64,000 bases of DNA from Hymenobacter amundsenii (GCF_002204745.1 NZ_NIRR01000008.1:1-64000); one strand, 5' to 3'; numbered from the stretch's first letter, positions 1 through 8,759 are shown. Made by a program: numbers and translations. Notes: generated by a model from the letters alone, not told the origin.

Positions 1-41
1 GGGCGCTGCTTTCCAAGAAAGCAGCCGCCCGCGGTCTTTTT
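1..41 (+). terminator. Rho-independent terminator of a gene left of the window
   Basis: A 12-bp interrupted stem (gggcg-ctgcttt against aaagcag-c-cgccc, loop ccaag) is followed by gcggtcttttt. The T-run lies on the plus-strand side, so it would stop a plus-strand gene that ends before base 1. Confidence 0.5.
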
Positions 42-60
42 AAAGCCACTGGTGCGCCCG

Positions 61-792
61 TTACAGCCGCCGCTTGGCCAGGGGCTCGGCGCTTACGAGT
101 TGGTCGGTGGCCAGGAAGGCGTCGTTGTCGTTGCGGTACCACTTGCGCTCCTGCGGAATCCGGATGCCGTCCACGGTCAGCTCCCCGCTTAGCGTGATGT
201 ATTCGCCGTCGTTGGGGGTGCGGTTGTGGGCGAAGCGGTAGGCCCGCAGGGCGCTCGTCTGCGGGTCGAAGTAGAACGTCCAGCTGTCGGTGCCCACGGC
301 CGGGTCGTAGCGGACCTCGGCGGTGGCGTACTGCTGGCCGAGCAGGGTCTGGGGTTTGGTTTCGGGCGTTACCAGGGCGCCGGCGTCCTGCAGCTTCATG
401 GGTAGGCCGTAGAGGTAGGTGTAGTAGTTGCGCATGGTTTGGCCCATGCCGGCCCCGAGGCGGTACTGCTTGCGCTCGGCCTCGCTCAAATCGGCCCGCC
501 CATCGAGCAGTAGCACTTCCTGCCCATTCACCACGGCCTTGATGACTTCGTGCCCGTCGCGGTGGCTGATGAAGCAGAAGTAGCCGGCCGGGTTGTCGAG
601 CTCCACCTCGAACGGGCTGGTTTGGCCCGCCGGGTTGGTGGTGGTGAAGTTCAGCCGAGTTTGCAGCTTCGGCCATTGCCCCCGCGCATCGTGGTAGGCA
701 ATGGATTGCCGGATGAGTTCGGGGCCGGTCGGGGGCGGGCTTTGGGCGGCAGAGCCGAAGAACAAAGCCGCGAGCAGGAACAGATTACGCAT
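61..792 (-). CDS. Secreted DUF6503-like protein
   Basis: This 243-residue protein has an N-terminal hydrophobic signal (MRNLFLLAALFFGSAAQ). The mature part has the pattern of Bacteroidota DUF6503 proteins: SIAYHDARGQW near the N-terminus, YLYGLPMKL in the middle and a beta-rich C-terminal half. Such proteins are probably periplasmic or surface-associated; their biochemical role is unknown. The frame is open up to base 891, but the extra 33 residues lack a signal and their first codons fall inside the terminator hairpin of the upstream gene, so the ATG at 792 is preferred. It lies downstream of the cold-shock gene on the same strand but is separated from it by that terminator, so it is probably transcribed alone. 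The family name comes from remembered motifs; the secreted nature is the firmer claim. Confidence 0.7.
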   Translation of the reverse strand: MRNLFLLAALFFGSAAQSPPPTGPELIRQSIAYHDARGQWPKLQTRLNFTTTNPAGQTSPFEVELDNPAGYFCFISHRDGHEVIKAVVNGQEVLLLDGRADLSEAERKQYRLGAGMGQTMRNYYTYLYGLPMKLQDAGALVTPETKPQTLLGQQYATAEVRYDPAVGTDSWTFYFDPQTSALRAYRFAHNRTPNDGEYITLSGELTVDGIRIPQERKWYRNDNDAFLATDQLVSAEPLAKRRL

Positions 793-867
793 AAGTAGGG
801 GAAACAGGGTAGCTGCCGCCGCGCAGTTGGGGCGGTAGGTCAGCGCATCGTGCGGTCCGGGCCATAC

Positions 868-912
868 GTCAAAAAGCGGCTGAAGCATCAAGTGCTTCAG
901 CCGCTTTTTGAC
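868..912 (-). terminator. Terminator of the cold-shock gene
   Basis: A perfect 20-bp inverted repeat (868-887 with 893-912, loop tcaag) flanked by A- and T-tracts lies 22 bases past the stop codon of the cold-shock gene. Read on the minus strand it is a GC-rich stem ending in a U-run. The near symmetry could let it work in both directions. Confidence 0.85.
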
Positions 913-933
913 TGTGTATAGGGGCGTAAAAAA

Positions 934-1395
934 TTAGCCCGCCATTTTCACGTTAAAGGCGCTCGGGCCTTTCTGGCCCATCTCTACCTCAAACGTAACT
1001 TTATCGTTTTCCTTGATGGTGCTGCCACCCAAGTTATTGGCGTGCACGAACACGCTCTGCTGGGTCACGGAGTCCTTGATGAAGCCGTAGCCCTTGGAGT
1101 CGTTGAAGAACGTGACCGAGCCGGTGCGGATAGGGTCTTCCTCCTCCATGTCCTCCTGGCGGATAGCGCCAATGCGGATGCTTTCGAGCGGAATCTCCTT
1201 CTTTTTCTTGGTCGGATCCGGGGGGGTGTCAACGATGTTACCGTTCTCGTCGACGTAGGCCAGCATTTCCTCCAGGCCTTGGCCCTTGCTGGAATTTGCT
1301 AGGCGCTCCTCCTTCTTCTCCGCCTTTTCCTGGCGCTTCTTCAGTCGTTTCTTCTCATTTTCCCTTTTACCGAAGGTTGCCTGTGATCTACCCAT
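934..1395 (-). CDS. Cold-shock-domain protein with basic N-terminal extension
   Basis: The C-terminal 65 residues form a cold-shock domain: RTGSVTFFNDSKGYGFI carries the RNP1-type motif, SVFVHANNL the RNP2-type motif, and GPSAFNVKMAG is the usual last strand. The first 45 residues are very rich in Lys, Arg and Glu (KRENEKKRLKKRQEKAEKKEE) and probably form a charged helix; a second KKKK cluster lies near residue 65. Such extended cold-shock proteins are common in Bacteroidota and are expected to bind single-stranded RNA or DNA in the cytoplasm. At 153 residues it is about twice the size of a classical CspA. The ATG at 1395 opens directly onto the basic helix. A strong terminator follows, so the gene appears monocistronic. 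Confidence 0.9.
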   Translation of the reverse strand: MGRSQATFGKRENEKKRLKKRQEKAEKKEERLANSSKGQGLEEMLAYVDENGNIVDTPPDPTKKKKEIPLESIRIGAIRQEDMEEEDPIRTGSVTFFNDSKGYGFIKDSVTQQSVFVHANNLGGSTIKENDKVTFEVEMGQKGPSAFNVKMAG

Positions 1396-1779
1396 ATACT
1401 ATGTTTGGTTTGTTTTAAGGCCCGCTTCAACGAAACAGGGCTGCGAGTGTAAAGCTGCTTATCTGGTTGTAAACAGGCCAGAATCTAGCAAAGTTCCTAT
1501 ATACGGCTCCTGGGAGCCGTAGAAGCAACCCGGCGACGGCTCGACGGGGTGGCGGGCCGGGGGCTGAGTTGGTTTTCGAACCGATTGATAGCGGGTGCGC
1601 CGGGGAGCCGGCCAGTGGCACGGCGTGGTGGGCACCCGAAGTAGCGAAAGGGGTAAAGTTACTCTTTAATTTCTGCAAATGGAAGCGGATAGCCGCAGAA
1701 ATCCGCTCCGCTCGACGGGCGTCGGCGGTGCCCCCGCCAACTCGCGCCGCCGCCCCCCGAATGGCTGGTTTGGACCCGT
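1396..1779. other. Gene-free stretch upstream of the cold-shock gene
   Basis: This 384-bp stretch holds no convincing gene. It should contain the promoter and 5' leader of the minus-strand cold-shock gene. Its only clear structure is the palindrome at 1502-1521. Short open frames here have no recognisable content. Confidence 0.6.
1502..1521. promoter_or_regulatory. Palindrome upstream of the cold-shock gene
   Basis: The 9-bp arms tacggctcc and ggagccgta are perfectly complementary around a TG centre. The site is 107-126 bp upstream of the cold-shock start codon. It could be an operator or a hairpin in a long 5' leader; nothing in the sequence decides between these. Confidence 0.3.
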
Positions 1780-3330
1780 TTACCAGCTGCTACCAGCCCC
1801 ACCGCCGCCCGAGTCGCCGCCGTCGCTGCTGGACCAGCTGCTGTCCGAATCGGAAGAGGAGGATGAACCCGACGAGCTTCCCGAGTCGTCCGAGTCGCTG
1901 ATTCGGGCGATGGTGTAGCGTTCGAGGTCTTCGTGTCCGCAGAAGGCGCACGCGTGCACCTGCCAGCCCCAGCCGTCTTGGGAGGTAGTGGCGTGGTGCA
2001 TTACCCGGTTGGGGCGGGGTTGGGCGGTGTGGTGGTGGCACTGGGGGCAGGGCTGGGCATCGGTGGCCGGGTTGAGGTAGGGGAAGGTGAGCGTGTGCTG
2101 GCACTGGGCGCACTGCCACACATCGTAGTCCACGGAATCGATGCGCTCCTCGACCACCTGGCCGGGCTGTAGGAAGGCGTCGTCGGCCTGCTCGTCGAGC
2201 TTGTGCATGGGCGTGGCGCAGGTGGGGCAGGCGTAGGGCATTTCGCGGAGCTGGCGCAGGCGGCGGCGGTAGCGGGGCCAGTACAGGGCCAGCCCCAGCG
2301 GAAATAGGTACTGCAAAAAGCCCAGGCCGTGGTGGGTCTGGCGCAGAAATCCGTACTGCGCGTGCCGGCTCACCAGCGCCGCCTCGGCGGCCACCTGCCG
2401 ATTGACACGCCACAGGTAGCCATGCACGTACAGGGCCAGCCAGCCATAGTTGAATCCCACCACAATCCAGGGGGAAGCCGGCCAGCCAGCAAATAGAGAA
2501 AGCGCGCTGAGGCCCAGCACCCCCACGCTGCCCACCAGCAGCCACCAGCGGTAATTCCCGGCCGCTTTCACGAAGGCCAAAATCACTGCCAGCACCACGG
2601 ATAGCAGGATGCTAACCCAGACGGTAAAGGCTTCAACGGTAGTCCAACTACTGGCCGGCTCCGGGGCTGCGGCCGCTTTACTGTTCTGGTCGTAACCGGC
2701 AGAAAGATCGTCCGCGCCCTCTTCCCCGGCTGGCCCGAACGATTGGGCAGAGAGCAGGGAATCGGTGAGGGCGGTTGCCGCCAGGGAGCCGGTGCGGAGC
2801 TGGCGGATGGTAGCGGCTACCCCGGCGCGCACGGCTTCGTCGTAGTGCTGAGTGCGCAGGGCGGGTACCATGTAGCGCTGCTGGATGCGGTAGCAGAGAA
2901 TATCGGGCAGGTCGGCTTCCAGGCCGTAGCCGGTTTCAAACTCGATGCGGTGCTGGTCGAGCACGAGCAGAATGAGCAGGCCGTTGTCTTGGTTCGCACC
3001 CCCGATTTTCCAGCGCCGGAACAACGCCGTGGCCGCTGCTTTGGATGTTTCGTCGCCAATGCTGCGCACCATGGCCACGTCGATGTGAGCCCGGCCGCGC
3101 TGGTCGAGGGCGCGAAGCGTATCGTTGAGGTCACGTAACGTGGTCGGGCTCAGCAGGTGGTCAGGGTCACTGACGTAGGTTTCGCCCAGGGTTTTGGGGT
3201 CGGGAACGGCCGTCAGATAGTTCGCTGCCGGGTCAGGGTCGACCGATTGACAGGCCGGCAGCGTCAGCAGGCTCAGGGTCAGCAGCAGGAAAAAGTAGCG
3301 CGTACAAAACGAGCCTGGTGGCCCGGCCAC
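1780..3330 (-). CDS. TPM-domain membrane lipoprotein with zinc-ribbon-like insert
   Basis: This 516-residue protein begins with a lipoprotein signal (LLTLPAC). Residues about 45-175 form a TPM domain (TLP18.3/Psb32/MOLO-1 fold), seen in YVSDPDHLLSPTTLRDLND, NGLLILLVLDQHRIEFETG and YGLEADLPD. Hydrophobic segments follow at roughly 232-255, 262-282 and 285-305, with a weaker one near 342-355. A Cys-rich region comes next with four CxxC pairs (CPTC, CAQC, CPQC, CAFC) that could bind zinc. The protein ends in a Ser/Asp/Gly-rich tail. TPM proteins act at membranes, but their bacterial role is not settled. The only upstream start is GTG at 3330. The next gene upstream, the pseudouridine synthase, is 43 bp away and could be cotranscribed. 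Confidence 0.75.
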   Translation of the reverse strand: MAGPPGSFCTRYFFLLLTLSLLTLPACQSVDPDPAANYLTAVPDPKTLGETYVSDPDHLLSPTTLRDLNDTLRALDQRGRAHIDVAMVRSIGDETSKAAATALFRRWKIGGANQDNGLLILLVLDQHRIEFETGYGLEADLPDILCYRIQQRYMVPALRTQHYDEAVRAGVAATIRQLRTGSLAATALTDSLLSAQSFGPAGEEGADDLSAGYDQNSKAAAAPEPASSWTTVEAFTVWVSILLSVVLAVILAFVKAAGNYRWWLLVGSVGVLGLSALSLFAGWPASPWIVVGFNYGWLALYVHGYLWRVNRQVAAEAALVSRHAQYGFLRQTHHGLGFLQYLFPLGLALYWPRYRRRLRQLREMPYACPTCATPMHKLDEQADDAFLQPGQVVEERIDSVDYDVWQCAQCQHTLTFPYLNPATDAQPCPQCHHHTAQPRPNRVMHHATTSQDGWGWQVHACAFCGHEDLERYTIARISDSDDSGSSSGSSSSSDSDSSWSSSDGGDSGGGGAGSSW

Positions 3331-3373
3331 TAAGCTAAGCGTATCCGCCGATTCGGCTGATTTCGCCCGGGCA

Positions 3374-3988
3374 CTACTGCGCTGGCAGAACCACGGCCGC
3401 CGCGTGGGGTGTGAGCAGGGCCGGTACCTCCCGCACTTCGCCGGCCATCAACGCCCCCAGTTCTATTTCGCCGATGCGCACCCGCACCAACCGCAGGGTG
3501 GGGAAGCCCACGGCAGCCGTCATCTTGCGCACCTGCCGGTTTTTGCCCTCCGTTACGGTAATGCTGACCCAACTGGTGGGGCCGTGGCGGTCGTCGCGGA
3601 TTTTGCGGGTGCGGGGCGGCAACTCGGGTGGGGCTGGCAGCCGGAAGGCGGCGCAGGGCAGGGTCCGGTAAATGCCTCTGTCCACGCCAATATCGACGCC
3701 GGTTTGTAGTTGCGCCACGGCTTCGTCGGTAATAAAGCCATCAACCTGGGCGTAGTATTCCTTGTCCACATCCTTGCGGCGGATTCGCTCACTCACCCGG
3801 CCGTCGGTGGTCAGCAGCAGCAGCCCTTCGCTGTGCTCATCGAGGCGGCCGATGGCCATCGTGCCAGGCGGGAAGTCGTGCAGCGCGCCCAAAAACTTCT
3901 TCTTGCGGGCCTCGCGGGCATCTTCGCTGCGGAACTGGCTGAGGTAGCCGAAGGGCTTATGAAGCAGAAAGTGGCGGGATTCACTCAT
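3374..3988 (-). CDS. rluE: 23S rRNA pseudouridine synthase, RluE type
   Basis: This 204-residue protein matches the short RsuA/RluB/E/F family without an S4 domain. FLLHKPFGYLSQF is the N-terminal strand, AIGRLDEHSEGLLLLTTDG holds the catalytic Asp in the RLD context, KEYYAQV and EGKNRQVRKMTAAVGFPTLRL are the later family motifs. It isomerises one uridine of 23S rRNA; the RluE assignment (U2457 in E. coli numbering) rests on length and lack of an S4 domain. The ATG at 3988 is preferred over the in-frame TTG at 3997, which is not needed for the fold. Confidence 0.85.
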   Translation of the reverse strand: MSESRHFLLHKPFGYLSQFRSEDAREARKKKFLGALHDFPPGTMAIGRLDEHSEGLLLLTTDGRVSERIRRKDVDKEYYAQVDGFITDEAVAQLQTGVDIGVDRGIYRTLPCAAFRLPAPPELPPRTRKIRDDRHGPTSWVSITVTEGKNRQVRKMTAAVGFPTLRLVRVRIGEIELGALMAGEVREVPALLTPHAAAVVLPAQ

Positions 3989-3994
3989 GGCCCG

Positions 3995-4002
3995 CAAAGG
4001 TA
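3995..4002 (-). promoter_or_regulatory. Possible -7 box of the pseudouridine synthase gene
   Basis: On the minus strand this reads TACCTTTG, a full match to the Bacteroidota TAnnTTTG box. It ends 7 bases before the ATG at 3988, which would make the mRNA nearly leaderless. No clear -33 TTG is seen, so this may be chance. Confidence 0.2.
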
Positions 4003-4073
4003 CGCCAGCAGGTTGGGGTGAGCGAAATAGCTGGTGTGGGCTAGCACTGGCGCTGGCTAAAGTCCGATGGCTT

Positions 4074-5732
4074 TTACGTTTTGCTCACCAGCTTGAACCC
4101 GTCGCGGGTGACTTGGTACTGCTGGCCCTGGATGGTGATGGTTTCGCCTTCCACCAGCTTGCTCAGGTCCTGAATATCGCCCTCGATGGTGTGCAGGGAG
4201 AAGCCGTGGCGGCGGGCCAGGGCCAAGTAGCGGGGGTTGATGTAGTCTTGGACGCCGCAGAGGATGATTTTGACGTGGGCTGTGGTGTTCTTTAGCAGCT
4301 TGGTGTCGCGGGGGAATGTGTAGTTGTCGGCGATGAGGATGAGGTCGGTGGAGTCGGAGGTGAGTTGGCGGGCGTAGAGCAGGGCTTCGGCGTCGTTTTC
4401 GGGCGCGTCGCCGCCACCGCCGGCCTTCATGGCTTCCACCAGCTTGCTTTTGATGGCCTCGTAGCTATCCGTTTTCACGTGGTAGAGGCCGCCGGTTTTG
4501 CCGGAGCGCTTGTCTTTGTCGGGCTGGTCGTTGCCGTCGTTGAAGAACACGAAGGTCTTTTCGTCTTCCAGGGCGCTGAGCTGGAGCCAGGTCAGCAGGT
4601 CGTAGGTATAGGGGAACATGCTGCCCGTCACGTCGGTCACCACCACTTCCTTGTCCCACTCGGGGTGGCGGCGCAGTACCTGGGCTACCACGCCGGCATC
4701 GGGGGGTAGGGGCATGTTCTCGGCGGCAGTATCGGCGGCCGCCAGCAGCTCGCCGGCCTTGGTCAGGCGGGCCTCACAGTAGTCGCGCTTATCCTTTTTC
4801 CTGAGGGTGAGGCGGTAGCGGCGGGCCACCGAATCGGGTAGGGCGAAGCCGGTGATGGCCAGATCGGGGCGGCCCAGCAGCTGCAACGACCCCAGAGGCA
4901 GCCGTACTTCGCCCTTCACCAGAAACGGAAACCGGCCCCGATCAATGGGAAAGCCCGAAGCAAACACAATGCTCTGGCGCAACGCCTCGGTCAGCTCGGG
5001 GGCGCAAATGGGCTGGCTGGTGGGCAGCAGCTCCACGGCTTGGGTTGCGCCATGCTCGTCCACTGTCATCTTGAAGCGTACAATTTGCGGGGCATCGAGC
5101 GAACAGCGGTAGCTTCGATGGACGCTGCGGGCCATCTGGCGGATCGAGTAGCGGCTGGCGGGCAGGTTGCAGGCCACCTTCTTGCCCGACGGCTTGCGGC
5201 CCTTTTTGGCGGCCGGCCGGGTTTTGGCAAACGCCGCCAGCTTACGAGTGAGGCTGTCGAGGTCGGCGCGGCTGGTGGCGGCGGAGTAGCGCGGGGCCAC
5301 GTACACCACGAAGCCGTGGAAGTACGGCTGGCACTCGGCGGGCGAGTTGCAGCCGGTTTGCTCCACCAGCGTCCAAGTGATGGTTTCGTCGTGGAGCAGG
5401 CCAGGAGTCAGGCCCGCCAGGTTGCGGATGCGGCTCAGGTTGAGCTGACGCTGGCTGAAACTGGGGTTGAGGCGATAGGCAGTATACACCAAATCGATGC
5501 GCACGATTTGCCGTTCGCCCAAGTGCAAAGCGTTGAGGTCGGCCCCGGAGAAGGTGGCGGGCAGGCGCAGCTGCTCCAGGGCTGGCAGGGGGCGGTACTG
5601 GGGCGTCTGGTAGGCGTTGAGCTGGTCGTAGAACGCCACCAGCTCGGTTTCGGAAACGGGACTCTGGGCCCGGGCAATTCCGCCGCTCAGTAGCAGCAGT
5701 GGCAGCAGCAGGCCAATAAACACTCGCATCAT
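4074..5732 (-). CDS. Secreted protein with VWA-like domain
   Basis: The protein (552 residues from the ATG at 5732) has a signal peptide (MMRVFIGLLLPLLLLSGGIARAQ). The middle contains a TonB-C-like stretch (VRFKMTVDEHGATQAVELLPT) and the C-terminal 200 residues look like a von Willebrand A fold: VVVTDVTGSMFPY near residue 366 has the DxTxS-like metal site, and DLILIADNY is a later strand. It is probably a periplasmic or surface protein that could bind a divalent metal. The frame extends 19 residues further upstream without signal-like content, so the internal Met-Met was chosen. No partner gene is evident. The VWA call is from motif shape only. Confidence 0.6.
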   Translation of the reverse strand: MMRVFIGLLLPLLLLSGGIARAQSPVSETELVAFYDQLNAYQTPQYRPLPALEQLRLPATFSGADLNALHLGERQIVRIDLVYTAYRLNPSFSQRQLNLSRIRNLAGLTPGLLHDETITWTLVEQTGCNSPAECQPYFHGFVVYVAPRYSAATSRADLDSLTRKLAAFAKTRPAAKKGRKPSGKKVACNLPASRYSIRQMARSVHRSYRCSLDAPQIVRFKMTVDEHGATQAVELLPTSQPICAPELTEALRQSIVFASGFPIDRGRFPFLVKGEVRLPLGSLQLLGRPDLAITGFALPDSVARRYRLTLRKKDKRDYCEARLTKAGELLAAADTAAENMPLPPDAGVVAQVLRRHPEWDKEVVVTDVTGSMFPYTYDLLTWLQLSALEDEKTFVFFNDGNDQPDKDKRSGKTGGLYHVKTDSYEAIKSKLVEAMKAGGGGDAPENDAEALLYARQLTSDSTDLILIADNYTFPRDTKLLKNTTAHVKIILCGVQDYINPRYLALARRHGFSLHTIEGDIQDLSKLVEGETITIQGQQYQVTRDGFKLVSKT

Positions 5733-5874
5733 AAGCCAACGATAACCAGCCGTGAAGCCATATTTGGGCCGGAAAATACGACTTTTCATGGTTCTGAGGC
5801 CAGCTTATCAACCGTTCCTGCTCCCACGCCCGCTTGCTCCTTGTAAGGCAACGACTGAGGAGGCCAACGAAGAG

Positions 5875-5911
5875 CGGCCGCCTCAGTAGCCGTAGACTAC
5901 CGAGGCGGCCG
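5875..5911 (-). terminator. Hairpin downstream of the GIN-domain gene
   Basis: A 15-bp stem with one mismatch (cggccgcctc-a-gtag against ctac-c-gaggcggccg, 7-base loop) lies 39 bases past the stop of the minus-strand GIN-domain gene. There is no long U-run, so termination is likely but not certain. Confidence 0.5.
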
Positions 5912-5949
5912 AAATTGGGCAAGGCCCTAGCCCTAGCACTTGCTGCTTC

Positions 5950-6600
5950 TTACTTGCGGCGGTTATGAATGTCGCTGGCCCCCGAGGCGTGGGAGGTGAG
6001 CTGGACGGCCGAAACGTAGGCGTCGGAGGAGCCGCTGGCCTGCACGTCGGCCTGCTGGCTTTGCAGGTTGGTGGCGTTGTAGTCGCTGCTGCCGCTGAGG
6101 CGGATTTGCTGGCGGTCGGCGCGGCCCTTGAGGTCGATATCCGAGGCGCCACTGGCCGTTACGGTGAGCAGGCGGGTGTTGAGGCCCAGCACAACATCAG
6201 ACGCCCCGCTGGCCTTGATGGTAAATTCGTCGGCCTCGAAGGTAGAGGTGCTTTTAACGTCGGAAGCGCCGCTGGTTTCGATGCCGCGCAGGCGCGGGCA
6301 GGTCACGTACACCGTTACCTTCTTGTTGTTGAACCAGCTCGACGGCGCATCCTTGTCGCGGTAGATGTTGAGCGTACCGTTCTGCACATCGGTTTTAATG
6401 TAGCGCTCCAACTCGCCTTCCGTTACCACCTTCACCGTCGTGGCCGGGCCCTGGGTTAGCACTACGTCGCAGGCGCCGCTGGCTTTAAGCTGATCGAACG
6501 GACCCACCTTGCGCAGTTGCTGGGCGTGGCTGAGGCTGAGCGTGCAGCAGCTCAGGAGGGCAACGGCGGCCCCGTTGCGGAAGTACGAGAAGGTAGACAT
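5950..6600 (-). CDS. GIN-domain protein (DUF2807)
   Basis: This 216-residue protein has a signal peptide ending in SLSHAQ. The mature part is a single-stranded beta-helix of the head GIN (DUF2807) family: it starts with VGPFDQLKASGACDVVLTQG and then repeats a G-A/S-S-D motif about every 20 residues (TSGASDVK, ASGASDVV, ASGASDID, LSGSSDYN, ASGSSDAY, ASGASDIH). These proteins are periplasmic or surface-located in Bacteroidota and are called putative adhesins, but no biochemical activity is established. The start at 6600 fits the signal peptide. The hairpin at 5875-5911 probably ends its transcript. Confidence 0.85.
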   Translation of the reverse strand: MSTFSYFRNGAAVALLSCCTLSLSHAQQLRKVGPFDQLKASGACDVVLTQGPATTVKVVTEGELERYIKTDVQNGTLNIYRDKDAPSSWFNNKKVTVYVTCPRLRGIETSGASDVKSTSTFEADEFTIKASGASDVVLGLNTRLLTVTASGASDIDLKGRADRQQIRLSGSSDYNATNLQSQQADVQASGSSDAYVSAVQLTSHASGASDIHNRRK

Positions 6601-6826
6601 CGGCGTAAGCGTTAGAAGATGGATAAGAAAGGCAAAAGACGATTGGCACGCCTACCGGGAAACTAACGGCCTGCCGCTTAGTACCCAGATGCTGCCGCCG
6701 CCACAACCGTTGCCTGGCCCCGTTGAATTCTGGCCGATAACCTGAATGGCGCAGTGGCCGTAACAGGCCCCAGTATAGCTACCATCCTATATGTGGCGGC
6801 TAGTTTCTTCAATTTGCTCTTTTCCT

Positions 6827-7471
6827 ATGAATAAGTCCCTCCTTCTGTTCTCCGCCGCCGCCAGCCTGGCCGTCGGTGCCTGCACCCAAGACAAGCAAGC
6901 CGCCGTGGATGCGGCCACCACGCCCTCGGCCGATACGGCCGTAGTGGTGAACGACGACATGAGCTACCGGGCCGATGCCGACCGCGTGATAACCCGCGTA
7001 GCCAACGACCTCGACCTCTACGACACGACGGTCGTGTCGACCATTGGCCGCACTTACTACGACCGGGGCCGGCGCATCAGTGAGCTCAACCGCCGCTACG
7101 CTACCGACACGGTAGGCCGCTACGCCGCCCTGCGGGCCGTGAACGACGAAACCGACAACGCGGTGAAAACCACCCTCAACGACGACGAGCGCTATAACAC
7201 CTACACCTCCAACCGCGACACCTACTACGAAGGCACCCCCTATACCGCAACGGTTAAAGTAGCCGAGCCAGTAGTTGTGGCCGTCCCGGCCCGCCCCCGT
7301 GGCCCCCGGGTGGTGGAGTACGATAAGAAGCGCGGCGGCGACGTGAAAATCACGTATTCGAACGGCAAAGTGGTGAAAATCGATAAAGACGGCGACACCA
7401 AAGTGGAGTACCCCAACGGCACCAAAGTAAAGCGCGACGCCGACGACGGCGAAGTGAAAGTGAAGCGCTAA
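6827..7471 (+). CDS. Lipoprotein with C-terminal NG-repeat strands
   Basis: The 214-residue product starts with a lipoprotein signal (LAVGAC). The N-terminal half is Asp/Arg/Thr-rich and probably helical. The last 50 residues hold short repeated strands (VKITYSNGKVVKIDKDG, TKVEYPNGTKVKR) that resemble the repeats of the TCP10 C-terminal domain. The function is unknown; it is expected to be anchored in a membrane facing the periplasm or outside. The ATG at 6827 was chosen over the upstream frame because it starts the lipoprotein signal. A terminator follows 20 bases after the stop. Confidence 0.65.
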   Translation: MNKSLLLFSAAASLAVGACTQDKQAAVDAATTPSADTAVVVNDDMSYRADADRVITRVANDLDLYDTTVVSTIGRTYYDRGRRISELNRRYATDTVGRYAALRAVNDETDNAVKTTLNDDERYNTYTSNRDTYYEGTPYTATVKVAEPVVVAVPARPRGPRVVEYDKKRGGDVKITYSNGKVVKIDKDGDTKVEYPNGTKVKRDADDGEVKVKR

Positions 7472-7490
7472 GCAGCTGGGAACATTATCC

Positions 7491-7531
7491 GACGCCGCCC
7501 CCTAAACAGGGGGCGGGCCGTCGTGCTTTTT
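7491..7531 (+). terminator. Terminator after the NG-repeat lipoprotein gene
   Basis: The arms ccgccccc (7495-7502) and gggggcgg (7509-7516) pair around a 6-base loop, and the outer gacg/cgtc can extend the stem. The sequence then runs into gctttttat. Confidence 0.75.
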
Positions 7532-7536
7532 ATGCG

Positions 7537-8637
7537 CTACCGCACCACCCCGGCTTCTCGCAGCTCGGTGTCAATCCGCCGGTTCCAGCGGGCCTGGGCG
7601 GCGGTATCGGTGCCACCCGAGGTTTCCTGGTCATATTGGTCCTGGAGGTGGTTCATCTCGCGGAAGGAAGCCAGGTACTGCCAGCCCAGGATGCTTTGGT
7701 AGTCGCGCACGGTGAGGCTGTCGGGGGTGGCTTTGCGGCGGAACCGCTCGGCCACCAGCCGCACGAGGTCGAAGTGGCGCTGCTCGTGGTTGAGGTTGTA
7801 GGCCGTGCGCTGGCCTTCGGCTACCCACGACGAGCTGCGGACCACGAATATTTTCAGCTGCACGTCCAGCTCTACCGTCCCATTTAGCACCCGCGGCCGG
7901 GCCTGGTAGGCGAAGCCAGGAAACACGGCCGCCGCATACCGGCCCCGGGGGCGGGGCGGACCCGTGAAATCGTTCCAGGAAAGGGGATAGGCGGGGTCGT
8001 AGAACAGCGTGTCGGGTTCGGTCTGGCGGGTTTCGTAACCGAATGTCGGGTGCACGGCCGTGGCTAGGCGCAGGTCGTGGGCGGTGGCCGTGGTCAGCCA
8101 TTGGTTGAAGTAGCGCAGCCCGCCCAGCAGCGCCTGGCCAAGGGACGGGGCCACCACGGCACGGTCGGGGAGGGGGCGGCGGTAGCGGGTGCCGCCGCGG
8201 TACTCGGTGAGCGTAATGGTTTGCCCCTCCGGATTCTGCCAGTCGAAAGCCAAATGCACTTGGATGGTGCCGGCCGCCTGCGGACTGCCAGGCACGGCCG
8301 TTTCGCGCACTTCCAGGGCCAGTATTCGCACCGTAACGGCATAGCGGGCCGCTGGCTGGGGTGGTAGCGTGCCGGCCACGAACTCACGCACGGCCGTTTC
8401 GGTGCCACCGCGCAGCTCCACCGGCCGGGCTGCGGTTGCGGCTCCGGCCGCAACGGGCAGCAGCCACGCCACCGCCGGCTTGGCCGTCCGCTCGTCGCGG
8501 ATAGCTACTACCCTGAACATCAAGGGCGCGAAATTGGATTTGGCGGGTCGCAGCACGAGCGGCGGCTCCACGATGGGGGCCGACAGCTGCCCGAACAGCG
8601 TCAGGAGGAAGAAAAGAGAAGGAAGAAAAGCCGGCAT
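7537..8637 (-). CDS. Secreted DUF922-like protein with HExxH motif
   Basis: The protein (366 residues from the ATG at 8637) begins with a signal peptide (MPAFLPSLFFLLTLFGQLSA). Its C-terminal third resembles the DUF922 family: PLSWNDFTG, YAAAVFPGFAY and then YNLNHEQRHFDLVRLVAERF, in which H284-E-Q-R-H288 is the zinc-protease type HExxH motif. It may be a periplasmic metallopeptidase, but no activity is established for the family. The N-terminal 150 residues (VVAIRDERTAKPAVAWLLP) are unassigned. The frame continues 33 residues upstream without a signal, so the internal Met was chosen. It lies 116 bp downstream of the AraC-type gene on the same strand, with a heptad repeat between them. Confidence 0.7.
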   Translation of the reverse strand: MPAFLPSLFFLLTLFGQLSAPIVEPPLVLRPAKSNFAPLMFRVVAIRDERTAKPAVAWLLPVAAGAATAARPVELRGGTETAVREFVAGTLPPQPAARYAVTVRILALEVRETAVPGSPQAAGTIQVHLAFDWQNPEGQTITLTEYRGGTRYRRPLPDRAVVAPSLGQALLGGLRYFNQWLTTATAHDLRLATAVHPTFGYETRQTEPDTLFYDPAYPLSWNDFTGPPRPRGRYAAAVFPGFAYQARPRVLNGTVELDVQLKIFVVRSSSWVAEGQRTAYNLNHEQRHFDLVRLVAERFRRKATPDSLTVRDYQSILGWQYLASFREMNHLQDQYDQETSGGTDTAAQARWNRRIDTELREAGVVR

Positions 8638-8731
8638 CTGACTTCGCAGACACCAGCGGGCTGATAGTTGTTCCGGGGCCGCCAGGTTAGAAACCTCAAA
8701 AGCCCGTTGTTCCCTCATTCCCGTACTTTCT

Positions 8732-8759
8732 CTCACCTCTCACCTCTCACCTCTCACCC
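8732..8759. repeat. Heptanucleotide tandem repeat (ctcacct x4)
   Basis: Four units of ctcacct, the last ending in ccc, run in tandem and overlap the stop codon of the AraC-type gene. It is one of four heptad tracts in the window; the others are at 38374-38401, 49124-49151 and 51546-51573. Confidence 0.85.
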
